Shown: one piece after another, positions 23,438-34,178 of the stretch | Layout of the letters: the number at the start of each line of letters is the position of its first letter | Position numbering within the stretch: position 1 is the first letter of the stretch | Assembly: GCA_030604885.1 (NCBI GenBank) | Contig: JAUVUZ010000028.1 | Coordinates: forward strand, 1 to 34,178 | Direction: 5' to 3' | Length of the DNA stretch: 34,178 bases | Source of the DNA: Alphaproteobacteria bacterium | GTDB taxonomy: Bacteria; Pseudomonadota; Alphaproteobacteria; Rhodospirillales; Rhodospirillaceae | Translations under genes and position numbers: made by a program | Notes under the pieces: model-generated | What the model was told of the DNA's origin: nothing | What the model saw: only the letters and a program-made list of their open reading frames with translations | Database searches by the model: none

Positions 23438-24094
23438 ATGACCACCCTCACGACCGAACCCGTCGCCTCGCTGCTCGAACGCCTGTTCCAGCAGGCCGAC
23501 GCGGCACCCTCCCCGACCACGGCCGAACTCTCCCCGGAGGAGCGAACCCGTCTGCTGCGCAGCAAGACCGAATACCGCGCATTCTACGGGCGCCTCAAAG
23601 ACCTCTGGCTGCCCGTCTCGCGGGAGACCGGGCGGCTGCTTTACATGCTGGCGCGGTCGTCGCACGCGCGCGCCATCGTCGAATTCGGCACGTCGTTCGG
23701 CGTCTCCACCATCCATCTGGCCTCGGCGCTCCGGGACAACGGCGGCGGGCGCTTGATCACCAGCGAATTCGAGCCCTCCAAGATCGCGCGCGCCCGCGAG
23801 CACATCGCCATGGCGGGCCTCGCCGATCTGGTGGACCTGCGGGCCGGGGACGCCTTGGAGACGTTGCGCGCCGATCTCCCCGAGACCGTCGACCTGCTCC
23901 TGCTCGATGGCGCCAAGGGCCTCTACGTCGACATCCTCGACCGCGTCGAAGACCGCCTGAGACCCGGCGCGATCGTGGTCGCCGACAACGCCGACATGTG
24001 CCCCGATTACCTCGACCGCGTGCGCGCGCCCGCCGGAACCTACATGTCGCTGCCGTTCGGCAAGGACGTCGAGGTGTCTCTCAGGCTCGGTTGA
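23438..24094 (+). CDS. O-methyltransferase, class I SAM-dependent (CCoAOMT-like fold)
   Basis: The product is 218 residues. Motif I reads AIVEFGTSFGVSTIHLASALRDNGGG, the acidic ribose-binding strand LITSEFEPSKIARAREH, motif II VDLLLLDGAKGLYVDILDRVED, and then GAIVVADNADM. These fit the small O-methyltransferases related to catechol and caffeoyl-CoA methyltransferases. The acceptor is unknown. Its promoter copies that of the RND operon, which suggests that methylation and efflux respond to the same, perhaps phenolic, compound. It starts MTTLTTEP, like the adaptor's MTTPTTAP. Only weak ribosome-binding similarity (GGAT) is seen. It is convergent with the SDR gene. Confidence 0.9.
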   Translation: MTTLTTEPVASLLERLFQQADAAPSPTTAELSPEERTRLLRSKTEYRAFYGRLKDLWLPVSRETGRLLYMLARSSHARAIVEFGTSFGVSTIHLASALRDNGGGRLITSEFEPSKIARAREHIAMAGLADLVDLRAGDALETLRADLPETVDLLLLDGAKGLYVDILDRVEDRLRPGAIVVADNADMCPDYLDRVRAPAGTYMSLPFGKDVEVSLRLG

Positions 24095-24127
24095 CGCGCG
24101 CCGCGGCCGCATCGCCGACCGGAAGGG

Positions 24128-24937
24128 TTACATCGACCCCTCCTGCAGGGCCTGGTAGACCGTCCGCACCGTGGGACGGAAGCCGAGGCGGCGGGCGAGC
24201 GAACCGTCGACATGCAGATGCCAGGGATTGGAAAGCGGCTCGGAGCCGGACTCCATCGGCGCATCCAGCAGGCGCAAAAGCTCGTAGACCGAGGTGGGCG
24301 CCTCGTCCGCGATGTTGACGATCCGCCGGTCGAACGCCCCCTCCAGCGCCAGCCGGATCGCCACGGCGACGTCGCGGTGATGGATCGTGCTCATGCGTTG
24401 CGCCGGGTGCCAGGTGCCGACGTATCGGGGAAGCGAGTCGAGGTGCCCGTCGCCATCGCCGTACACGAACGGGAACCGCACGACGGACCAGGTCAGGCCG
24501 CTGGCGCGCAGTTCCGCTTCCGCCGCCACCTTGCTGGCGGGATAGGCGTGCTTGGGGTCGACCGGGTCGTCCTCCCGCCCGGGATGGGGCGTGTCGGCGT
24601 CGTAGACGTTGCTGGTGCTCGACAGGACGAACCGGGCATCCGGAGCGGCGGCTTGCGCGGTCGCGATCAGGTTGCGGGTGCCCTCGAGGTTGCTTCTCCA
24701 GATGAGATCGGTGTCCTGCGTGCGGAAGACGGCGGCGAGGTGCACGATGGCCGACACGCCCCGCACAGCTTCCGGCAAACTCGCAGGATCGAGAATGTCG
24801 CCGGTGACGGCGGCCGCGCCTTCGGGGCACCGCCTGCCGGGCCGCACCAGCACGCGGCAGTCGAAGCCCGCCGCCAGCAGCCGCGGCACCAGCCGTTCCC
24901 CGACGAGGCCGGTGGCCCCGGTGATGAGAATCGTCAT
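24128..24937 (-). CDS. NAD-dependent epimerase/dehydratase (extended SDR)
   Basis: The product is 269 residues. The Rossmann motif ILITGATGLVGERLVPRLL is at the N-terminus, VHLAAVF follows, and the catalytic Ser and Tyr/Lys appear intact as SSTSNVYD and HAYPASKVAAEAELR (YxxxK). VVRFPFVYGDGDGH is the usual substrate-side segment. It is therefore a likely active sugar- or small-carbonyl SDR, unlike the epimerase at 7660. Its ATG overlaps the stop of the MarR gene (ATGA), so both form one operon under the 25401-25441 operator. Confidence 0.92.
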   Translation of the reverse strand: MTILITGATGLVGERLVPRLLAAGFDCRVLVRPGRRCPEGAAAVTGDILDPASLPEAVRGVSAIVHLAAVFRTQDTDLIWRSNLEGTRNLIATAQAAAPDARFVLSSTSNVYDADTPHPGREDDPVDPKHAYPASKVAAEAELRASGLTWSVVRFPFVYGDGDGHLDSLPRYVGTWHPAQRMSTIHHRDVAVAIRLALEGAFDRRIVNIADEAPTSVYELLRLLDAPMESGSEPLSNPWHLHVDGSLARRLGFRPTVRTVYQALQEGSM

Positions 24938-25386
24938 GACGCTTGCGCCTTTCCCGCCAGGCCTTGCAGCCGTTCGGTCGCCGCGCGGAGCACCCGGACG
25001 GCGGCGGCCAGATCCGCCGCGTCGATGCCGCCGAATGCCGCCTCTTGGATGAACGAGAGATCGGGGAGGCGGCGCCACAGCGCCTCGCCCGAGGCCGTCA
25101 GCGTCAGAAGGCGCTGACGCTGGTCGCCGCCGCTCGCCGCCTGACGCACCAAGCCTTTGCGCACCAGGGCGGCGACGATGCCGCTGAGCGTCGCCCGCTC
25201 GAGTTCCAGCGCGCGCCCGAGGTCGCGCTGCATCGCCGGGCCGACGTCGGCCAGGTGCCGGAGAACGTACCACTGCGTCGCGCCGAGGTCGTAGGGCCGC
25301 AGGGTCGCGTCCATCAGGGCGCGGCCCGCGAAATAGCAGCGCTTCGTCCACGCCGCCACGGTCGAATGGTCGCTGGGTTCGGGCAT
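24934..25386 (-). CDS. MarR family transcriptional regulator
   Basis: The product is 150 residues with a typical MarR winged helix: LGATQWYVLRHLADVGPAMQRDLGRALELERATLSGIVAALVRKGLVRQAASGGDQRQRLLTLTASGEAL. The ATG at 25386 has GAGGAG nine bases upstream; the open frame further upstream would run through the operator and is rejected. The gene is coupled to the SDR gene and has a perfect 17-bp inverted repeat directly upstream, pointing to strong autorepression. The ligand is unknown; such MarR/SDR pairs often respond to aromatic or electrophilic compounds. Confidence 0.93.
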   Translation of the reverse strand: MPEPSDHSTVAAWTKRCYFAGRALMDATLRPYDLGATQWYVLRHLADVGPAMQRDLGRALELERATLSGIVAALVRKGLVRQAASGGDQRQRLLTLTASGEALWRRLPDLSFIQEAAFGGIDAADLAAAVRVLRAATERLQGLAGKAQAS

Positions 25387-25400
25387 GCCGCTCTCCTCTG

Positions 25401-25441
25401 TTCGTTTGCTACCTTGCGATATTTGCAAGGTAGCAAACGAA
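25401..25441. promoter_or_regulatory. MarR operator: perfect 17-bp inverted repeat
   Basis: Arms at 25401-25417 and 25425-25441 are exact reverse complements (TTCGTTTGCTACCTTGC and its complement) around a 7-nt AT-rich spacer. Each arm contains TTGC-N4-TTGC, so more than one dimer could bind. It lies 14 bp upstream of the marR start codon. Confidence 0.8.
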
Positions 25442-25448
25442 TTGTCAA
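25419..25448 (-). promoter_or_regulatory. Promoter of the MarR/SDR operon
   Basis: A consensus -35 TTGACA (25443-25448, reverse strand) is followed after 18 bp by AAATAT (25419-25424). The -10 falls exactly in the spacer of the 17-bp inverted repeat, so bound repressor would cover it. Confidence 0.65.
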
Positions 25449-25473
25449 GGGAGCGCCTCCCGCGGCAGGTCCC

Positions 25474-25650
25474 CTAGAGGTGCCGGCCGAGGAATTCGCG
25501 CAGGATCGCCGCGATCTCGGCCGCGTGGGTTTCGAGCGCGAAATGCCCGGCATCGAGGAGGTGGACATGGCCGTGGGGCAGATCCCGCTTGTAGGCCTCC
25601 GCCCCGGCGGGCAGAAACGCCGGATCGTGCCGCCCCCAGATGGAGCGCGC
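25474..25650 (-). pseudogene. Remnant of an alpha/beta hydrolase (C-terminal part only)
   Basis: Translating the reverse strand to the stop at 25474-25476 gives about 56 residues that read like the end of a haloalkane-dehalogenase/epoxide-hydrolase-type protein. They include IWGRHDPAFLPAGAEAY (acid region), then VHLLDAGHFALETH (catalytic His), then EIAAILREFLGRHL. No nucleophile elbow or N-terminus exists: upstream the frame becomes an alanine-rich stretch and meets an in-frame stop within about 25 codons. The gene appears truncated by deletion, with the pirin gene now adjacent. It has no plausible start and is probably not expressed. Confidence 0.7.
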
Positions 25651-25716
25651 GGTTCGGGCGGTCGTCGCCGAAGCCGAGGCGGCGGCGGCGGAGAAGGGCT
25701 AGAATCCTCGACGCCG

Positions 25717-26652
25717 TCACTCCGGCAGGGGGATGTGCTCGTCCCGGTCGCCGACGGGGAGGTCGAAGCGGCCCTGGCCCCAGTTGCCCGCGCGCCATGC
25801 GGCCTTGGCCTCCTCGATCCGCTCCTTCGAGGAGGCGACGAAGTTCCACCAGATGTAACGCGGCCCACCGAGCGTCGCGCCGCCGAGGATCATCAGCCGC
25901 GCGCCGCGCTCGCCCGCCGCCACGGTGATGCGGTCGCCGGGGCGGAACACCATCATCCGCCCGGCCTCGAACGCCTGCCCCGCCACCGAGATCGCGCCGT
26001 CGACGACGTAGATCCCCCGGTCCTCGTGATCGTCGGGCAGCGGCAGGCGGCACCCGGGGTCGAGGGTGACGTCGGCGTAGAACGCCTCGGAGAACAGCGT
26101 CGCGGGCGCCCGCTCGCCATAGGCGGTGCCGAGGATCAGCCGCACCGAAACGCCGCGATCCGCGATCACCGGCAGCGCCGCCTTGTCGTGGTGCTCGAAC
26201 ATCGGCGCGATGTCCTCGTGGCTCTCGGGCAGCGCCAACCAGGTCTGGATGCCGAACAGGCCGTGCGGCCCGCCGCGGGCGGCGGCGGAGGTGCGCTCCG
26301 AGTGCGACACGCCGCGCCCGGCGACCATCCAGTTGAGCGCGCCGGGCCGGATCACCTGATCGGCGCCGGTGCTGTCGCGGTGGTGGAAATCGCCGCGATA
26401 GAGGTAGGTGACGGTGCCGAGGCCGATGTGCGGATGCGGCCGGATGTCGATGCCCTGCCCGGTCAGCAGCTCGGCCGGACCGGCCTGATCGAAAAAGATG
26501 AACGGCCCGACCATCTGCCGCTTCGGCGCGGGCAAGGCGCGCCGCACCTCGAACCCGCCGATGTCCCGCGCGCGGGGAACGATCAGGGTTTCGATGGCGT
26601 CGACGCCGACCGCGTCGGGACATCCCGGTTCGAGTGCCGGATTCCAGCTCAT
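25717..26652 (-). CDS. Pirin family protein
   Basis: The product is 311 residues with two cupin domains. The N-terminal metal site is present in RPHPHIGLGTVTYLYRGDFHHRDSTG (His ligands), followed by MVAGRGVSHSER, both hallmarks of pirins. The C-terminal half contains DHEDRGIYVVDGAISVAG and the closing RYIWWNFVASSKERIEEAKAAW. Pirins bind Fe(II); some act as quercetin dioxygenases, others as redox-sensing regulators. A GGAGGTGA ribosome-binding site fixes ATG 26652; an in-frame ATG 54 bp upstream is less likely. The neighbouring hydrolase remnant may once have been its operon partner. Confidence 0.95.
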   Translation of the reverse strand: MSWNPALEPGCPDAVGVDAIETLIVPRARDIGGFEVRRALPAPKRQMVGPFIFFDQAGPAELLTGQGIDIRPHPHIGLGTVTYLYRGDFHHRDSTGADQVIRPGALNWMVAGRGVSHSERTSAAARGGPHGLFGIQTWLALPESHEDIAPMFEHHDKAALPVIADRGVSVRLILGTAYGERAPATLFSEAFYADVTLDPGCRLPLPDDHEDRGIYVVDGAISVAGQAFEAGRMMVFRPGDRITVAAGERGARLMILGGATLGGPRYIWWNFVASSKERIEEAKAAWRAGNWGQGRFDLPVGDRDEHIPLPE

Positions 26653-26797
26653 GCGCGTCACCTCCACCTGGAGTGCCGATTCATCCGCTCGCGGGAACGC
26701 TCCCACCGGGCGAACCCTTTAGGTGGCGAGCCGACCCCCGCCGAACCAGGGGGCGCGCCCTCGGCACCCCCGGCTGAAGACGCATCCTCCATGACAC

Positions 26798-26813
26798 CGG
26801 CCGCTTTCGGCCG
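26798..26813 (-). terminator. Short hairpin after the alpha/beta hydrolase
   Basis: CGGCCG-N4-CGGCCG lies 10 bp beyond the hydrolase stop on the reverse strand. There is no U-tract, so it is at best a weak terminator. I recognise nothing else in 26653-26822. Confidence 0.25.
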
Positions 26814-26822
26814 CGTGCGGCG

Positions 26823-27680
26823 TTAACGACTCCCTTCCGTCGACTTCTCGATGTGTTCCGCCACGCTTCGCGCGATCTGTGGGACGAGTTGCAGAGGAAT
26901 CTCGTGCCCAACGCCGTCCAAGACCATCAGTCGAGCCCCGCCGATACCCTCGGCGAGCGCCCGCCCATTCGCGAGGGGAAGCACCGGGTCCTCCGCGCCG
27001 TGGATGACGAGAACCCCGCAAGCAATGTCGCGAAAGCGCCCGGTCCAGTCGTCTCGCTCCGAGACCGTCGCATGGTTGAACATGCTGGCCGGACGATCCG
27101 TGCGATCCAAGACTTTGTCGATCCTCGCCGTTGCCGCGCTTTCGTCGAAGGGGGTGCGGCTGCCCGCGCCGAGGCGTTCAATTCCGAGAAGGAATTCCCT
27201 GACGGCGCTTCGATCCGACCAGTCAAGCGACGGGAACGCGCCGAAATGATCCAGAAAACGCCGAGAGATATGCGGCAATTCCGGACCGTCCCACCCGAGC
27301 GGCTCCGAAGCGACGAGGACCAGCGCATTCACCCGTTGCGGATGACCGAGCGCGACCATCTGAGCGATATAGCCGCCCAGAGACATGCCCATGAGAGTCG
27401 CGGTCTCGAACCCGTAGGAATCCATGACGGCGACGACATCGTCCGCCATATCCTCGACCGAGTACGTCGCCTCACCGGGCGGGCGCGTGCTCGACCGTCC
27501 GGTATCGCGATGGTCGAAGCGCACGACATGGAAGCCTTGGTCGGCCAAGGCGGCGCAGAGGTCTTCCGGCCAACCGAGCATCGAGGCCGTGGCCCCCATG
27601 ACGAGCACCAGCCCAGGGTTGCCCCGGGCGCCGAAACTCTGGGTGGCTATCGTACCGCCGGGTGTTTCGACCGAACGCAT
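26823..27680 (-). CDS. Alpha/beta fold hydrolase
   Basis: The product is 285 residues. The nucleophile elbow GMSLGG (Ser near residue 99), the acid in VIHGAEDPVLPLANG and the His in LDGVGHEIPLQLVP complete the catalytic triad. The cap region is small. It resembles esterases of the RdmC/methylesterase type; the substrate is unknown. ATG 27680 follows GTGAGGGCGAG. A possible -10 TTATAT lies at 27740-27745 on the reverse strand. The composition looks less GC-rich than the guaA region beside it, which may indicate acquisition. No partner gene lies adjacent. Confidence 0.92.
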   Translation of the reverse strand: MRSVETPGGTIATQSFGARGNPGLVLVMGATASMLGWPEDLCAALADQGFHVVRFDHRDTGRSSTRPPGEATYSVEDMADDVVAVMDSYGFETATLMGMSLGGYIAQMVALGHPQRVNALVLVASEPLGWDGPELPHISRRFLDHFGAFPSLDWSDRSAVREFLLGIERLGAGSRTPFDESAATARIDKVLDRTDRPASMFNHATVSERDDWTGRFRDIACGVLVIHGAEDPVLPLANGRALAEGIGGARLMVLDGVGHEIPLQLVPQIARSVAEHIEKSTEGSR

Positions 27681-27802
27681 CTCGCCCTCACCTGCAACCG
27701 CTCCCCGAGCGACGGCGGGAAGACCCGCACACGCGGCAGATATAAGGAACGGTTCGGCGTTTGCGTACCCTCTCCGCCGGTTGCTGGAGGAGCGCGGGAA
27801 GC

Positions 27803-27842
27803 GACCGTCGATCTCGGGGCGGACGTGCCGAGACCGACGGTC
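27803..27842 (-). terminator. Imperfect hairpin between guaA and the hydrolase
   Basis: Arms 27803-27817 and 27828-27842 pair over 15 bp with one mismatch around a 10-nt loop, 54 bp beyond the guaA stop. It is a plausible terminator of the guanine operon, although no T-run follows. Confidence 0.35.
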
Positions 27843-27895
27843 CGCCGTTCAGCCGATCGTCGCGCCCGAAGCAGGCACCCGACGGTGCGACGCGA

Positions 27896-29445
27896 TCATT
27901 CCCACTCGATGGTCCCCGGCGGCTTCGAGGTCACGTCGTAGGTCACCCGGTTGATGCCCTTGACCTCGTTGATGATGCGGTTGGCGACGCGGGCGAGGAA
28001 GGTCATGTCGAAGGGGTAGAAGTCGGCGGTCATGCCGTCGGTGGAGGTGACGGCGCGGAGCGCGCAGGCGTAGTCGTAGGAGCGGCCGTCGCCCATCACG
28101 CCCACCGTGCGCACCGGCAGCAGCACGGTGAACGCCTGCCAGATCGCGTCGTACAGCCCGGCGTTGCGGATTTCCTCGAGGTAGATGGCGTCGGCCTTCT
28201 TGAGGATGTCGAGGCGCTCGGCGGTGATCGGCTGGCCGGGAATGCGGATCGCGAGGCCCGGGCCGGGGAACGGGTGGCGCCCCACCATCTCCTCCGGCAG
28301 GCCGAGTTCGCGGCCGAGCACGCGGACTTCGTCCTTGAACAGCTCGCGCAGCGGCTCCACCAGCTTCATGTTCATGCGCTCGGGCAGGCCGCCGACGTTG
28401 TGGTGCGACTTGATCGTCACCGACGGGCCGCCGGTGAACGACACGGATTCGATCACGTCGGGATAGAGCGTCCCCTGCGCCAGGAAGTCGGCGCCGCCCA
28501 CCTTCCTCGCCTCCTCCTCGAACACGTCGATGAAGGTGGCGCCGATGGTCTTGCGCTTCTTCTCCGGGTCGGTCTCGCCCTCGAGCTTGCCGAGGAACAG
28601 GTCGGCTGCGTCGCGGGTGACGAGCTTGACGTTGAAGCGCCGCCCGAACACCTCCTCCACCTGCTCGCGCTCGCCCAGGCGCAGCAGGCCGTGGTCCACG
28701 AACACGCAGGTGAGCTGGTCGCCGATCGCCTCGTGCAGCAGCGCCGCCGCCACCGAGCTGTCCACCCCGCCGGACAGGCCGCAGATCACCCGGCCCCTGC
28801 CCACCTGCTTGCGGATCGCGTCGATGGCCTGGTCGCGGAACGCCGCCATCGTCCAGTCGCCCGCGCAGCCGCACACGCCGTGGACGAAGTTGCCGAGCAA
28901 CTGGGCGCCGTGGGGGGTGTGCACCACCTCGGGGTGGAACTGCACCGCGTAGAAGCGCTTCTCGTCGTTGGCGATCGCCGCGCAGGGCGCGCCCTCGGAG
29001 GTGCCGACGACGCGGAAGCCCTCGGGCAGCCGGGTGACCCGGTCGCCGTGGCTCATCCACACCTGTTCCTTTTCGCCCACCGCCCACACGCCGTGGAACA
29101 GCGCGCAATCGCCCGCCACCTCCACATAGGCGCGGCCGAACTCGCGGTGGTCGGAGCCTTCCACCAGGCCGCCCAGCTGCGTCACCATGGTCTGCTGGCC
29201 GTAGCAGATGCCGAGCACCGGCAGGCCCAGCTCGAACACCTCCTGCGGCGCGCGCGGGCTGTTCGCCTCCGTCACCGAGGCCGGGCCGCCCGAGAGGATC
29301 ACGCCCTTGGGGTCGAACGCGCGGATGCTCGCGGCGGTGACCTTCTGGAACGGGTGGATCTCGCAATAGACGCCCGCCTCGCGCACCCGGCGGGCGATCA
29401 ACTGCGTCACCTGCGAGCCGAAGTCGACGATCAGAATGCGGTCGG

Positions 29446-29449
<4 letters not shown>
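27896..29449 (-). CDS. guaA: GMP synthase (glutamine-hydrolysing)
   Basis: The product is 517 residues and converts XMP, glutamine and ATP to GMP. The N-terminal glutaminase has LGICYGQQ (Cys82) and VQFHPEV (His), completed by a downstream Glu. The ATP-pyrophosphatase domain has [15 protein letters not shown]. The C-terminal dimerisation domain ends in the family signature [17 protein letters not shown]. All key residues are intact. Its ATG overlaps the stop of the RsmB-like gene (ATGA), so guaA is translated at the end of a guaB-rsmB-guaA unit. Confidence 0.98.
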
Positions 29450-30798
<1,349 letters not shown>

Positions 30799-30822
30799 GT
30801 CCGTCCTCCCGAAACAGCAAGG

Positions 30823-30979
30823 CCAGGGGTTTCACCCCTGGACCCCACCAAGGGCTTGAAACCCTTGGATCCCTTCACTTGGTTTCCCGAGGGGCGGGGC
30901 CTTCGGCCTCGCCCCTCGGGAAACCAAAATGGGGTCGAGGGGCCCGAGGCCCCTCGCGGGGATCGGGGCGGCGCCCCGA
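30823..30979. repeat. Cluster of five hairpin-forming elements between guaB and the RsmB-like gene
   Basis: Five inverted repeats lie one after another: 30823-30841 (8-bp stem), 30848-30868 (7 bp), 30879-30927 (23-bp stem with one G-T pair and a TTC loop), 30936-30956 (9 bp) and 30963-30979 (7 bp). They resemble dispersed extragenic palindromes of Rhodospirillales genomes. They would form a highly structured RNA inside the guaB-rsmB-guaA transcript. There is no U-tract, so they may act as a processing, stability or attenuation region. Confidence 0.75.
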
Positions 30980-31003
30980 CCTGGTTGGTTCGCGTGGCGG
31001 GCA

Positions 31004-33254
<2,251 letters not shown>

Positions 33255-33270
33255 CCGGAAACTCCAATCT

Positions 33271-33705
33271 TCAGAGAGTGCATTCCCCGGCCGCGGCGGG
33301 GCGCGGACGCGATCCCTTGCCGCCGGTGGCCTCGATCGCCGCCATGTCGTCGGTGAGCATGTGCGGCACCAGGCTGGCCTCCACCCAACGGGCGAGCTGG
33401 TCCTCCACCCCGGGGTGGCGGGCGGCGAGGTTGAAGCGCATCGCCTCCACGTCGAGGGCGAGGGAGGCGTGGACGCGCCGGTGCCGCGCCAGCGACGGCG
33501 CGCGGATCGCGGCGAGGAACGCCTCCTCCTCGGCGAAGTGCTCGCGCACGTGGCCGTCGAGGGCGGCCATCGCCTGCTCGGCCGCTTCGCCGCCGCGGAC
33601 GAGGGCGTCCGCCAGCAGGTTCGCGAGTTCGAAAAGGTGGCGATGCTGGGTGTCGATCACCCAGTTGCCGGTGGCGTAGGCGTCCGACCAGGGATACGTG
33701 TCCAA
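33271..33705 (-). CDS. Bacteriohemerythrin
   Basis: The frame gives 144 residues from a TTG at 33705, which has GAGGT upstream; no ATG exists in this frame near the domain start. All expected di-iron ligands can be placed: His in [11 protein letters not shown], His and Glu in [12 protein letters not shown], two His in ARHRRVH, and His and Asp in VPHMLTDD. Bacterial hemerythrins bind oxygen reversibly and serve oxygen storage, delivery or sensing. There is no fused signalling domain. It lies 40 bp after the partial gene and 16 bp before rlmE on the same strand. Confidence 0.88.
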   Translation of the reverse strand: MDTYPWSDAYATGNWVIDTQHRHLFELANLLADALVRGGEAAEQAMAALDGHVREHFAEEEAFLAAIRAPSLARHRRVHASLALDVEAMRFNLAARHPGVEDQLARWVEASLVPHMLTDDMAAIEATGGKGSRPRPAAAGECTL

Positions 33706-33745
33706 GGCATACCTCGCGATTGCGGCCCGGCGGCGATGGGATCGC

Positions 33746-34178
33746 TCAACGCGGGGTATACCCTTCCGGCCCCTCTGCGGCAATCGGTTTTGTTGCGGCG
33801 CGGGCGGCGCGCCACGCCCGCGCCCACACCGCGAGGTGGGCCGAGATTTCCGCCACCGCCCAGCCGCGCCCGTCCGGCTCGGGGAAAGCCTTGAGCAGCG
33901 GCGAGTCCCCCGCCGCCGCGCCGCACAGCCACACCGGCCGCCCCGCCGCCGCCAGGCGCCCGGCGAGGGCGGCGTCGGTGGTGACGACGAGGTCGGAGTC
34001 GGCGGGCGGTTCGGCGCCCAAAGCCACCGCCGCCACCGCGACTCCCGGCAGCCGCCACACCGGCTCCCACAGCGCCGCCGCATCCCCGGCGCAGGCCAGC
34101 GCCACGCGCGGGCGCGGCGCGTCCCCTTCGGCGCGGTCGGCGGGCGGCGGAACCGGTTGCGGCGGGTCGGACGGCGCC
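33746..34178 (-). CDS. Unrecognised protein, C-terminal part (partial)
   Basis: The frame runs open to the right edge of the window and ends at TGA 33746-33748, so about 143 C-terminal residues are visible and the N-terminus lies outside. It begins in a proline-rich linker (PPQPVPPPADRAEGDAPRPR), followed by an alpha/beta segment (VALACAGDAAALWEPVWRLPG, DLVVTTDAALAGRLAAAGRPVWLCG). The last segment faintly resembles the nucleotide-binding half of glycosyltransferases encoded as TPR fusions (DLVISVDTAVAHLAGALGKPVW in typical members). A GTG at 34105 could start a short protein, but nothing favours it. Function is not assigned. Confidence 0.55.
   Translation of the reverse strand, partial: APSDPPQPVPPPADRAEGDAPRPRVALACAGDAAALWEPVWRLPGVAVAAVALGAEPPADSDLVVTTDAALAGRLAAAGRPVWLCGAAAGDSPLLKAFPEPDGRGWAVAEISAHLAVWARAWRAARAATKPIAAEGPEGYTPR

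Noticed and set aside
30823-30979. CRISPR array
   Set aside because: The hairpin elements differ in sequence and length and are not direct repeats with uniform spacers.

Overview
The window is GC-rich, gene-dense chromosomal DNA from an alphaproteobacterium. I favour Rhodospirillales or a relative, judging from the guaB-rsmB-guaA order, the DUF4169 gene, the small 100-residue conserved protein and the hairpin-forming intergenic repeats; this is inference, not a search result. Genes are packed tightly. Many neighbours in the same direction share a 4-nt ATGA overlap, and several convergent pairs overlap at their stop codons. I see no tRNA, rRNA, CRISPR array, insertion sequence or prophage.

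Layout. Positions 1-7600 hold paired regulators and transporters: the end of a MocR-type regulator, a LysR gene divergent from an MFS exporter, a purT / YjdF-like / Spx-like operon, a YCII (DGPF) protein, and an AraC regulator with a DMT exporter. Positions 7100-10800 run forward: DUF1097 membrane protein, NAD-dependent epimerase, TenA and an NCS2 pyrimidine/purine permease with a structured leader, ended by a strong hairpin. Positions 10800-17900 carry a MarR-GNAT fusion, an ArsR/SRPBCC pair with two copies of an operator-like repeat, a cNMP-binding / thioredoxin-reductase-like fusion, a small conserved protein, a transglutaminase-like protein, an exported methyltransferase, DUF4169, a GST and a small cupin.

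Positions 17830-25450 look less GC-rich and form an inducible detoxification-type block. It has an RND pump (permease plus adaptor), a TetR regulator and an O-methyltransferase, followed by a MarR/SDR operon. The tetR gene sits between two outward-facing promoters that are near copies of each other (22306-22344 and 23367-23405). The copies share a 20-bp imperfect inverted repeat, and the resemblance continues to the first codons of the genes they drive. tetR itself appears to be translated through a 15-codon upstream ORF whose stop overlaps its start. Next come a truncated alpha/beta hydrolase remnant, a pirin and an intact alpha/beta hydrolase.

Positions 27896-34178 are a reverse-strand housekeeping block. 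Read in the direction of transcription it holds a partial unrecognised gene, a bacteriohemerythrin, rlmE, guaB, a cluster of five hairpins, an RsmB-type RNA methyltransferase and guaA. It therefore contains the two-step conversion of IMP to GMP together with rRNA methylation.

The points most worth a second look are the duplicated promoter cassette around tetR, the tetR upstream ORF, the mutually exclusive hairpins before the NCS2 permease, the exported FAM173-like methyltransferase, and the reductase-like fusion that lacks its CxxC.
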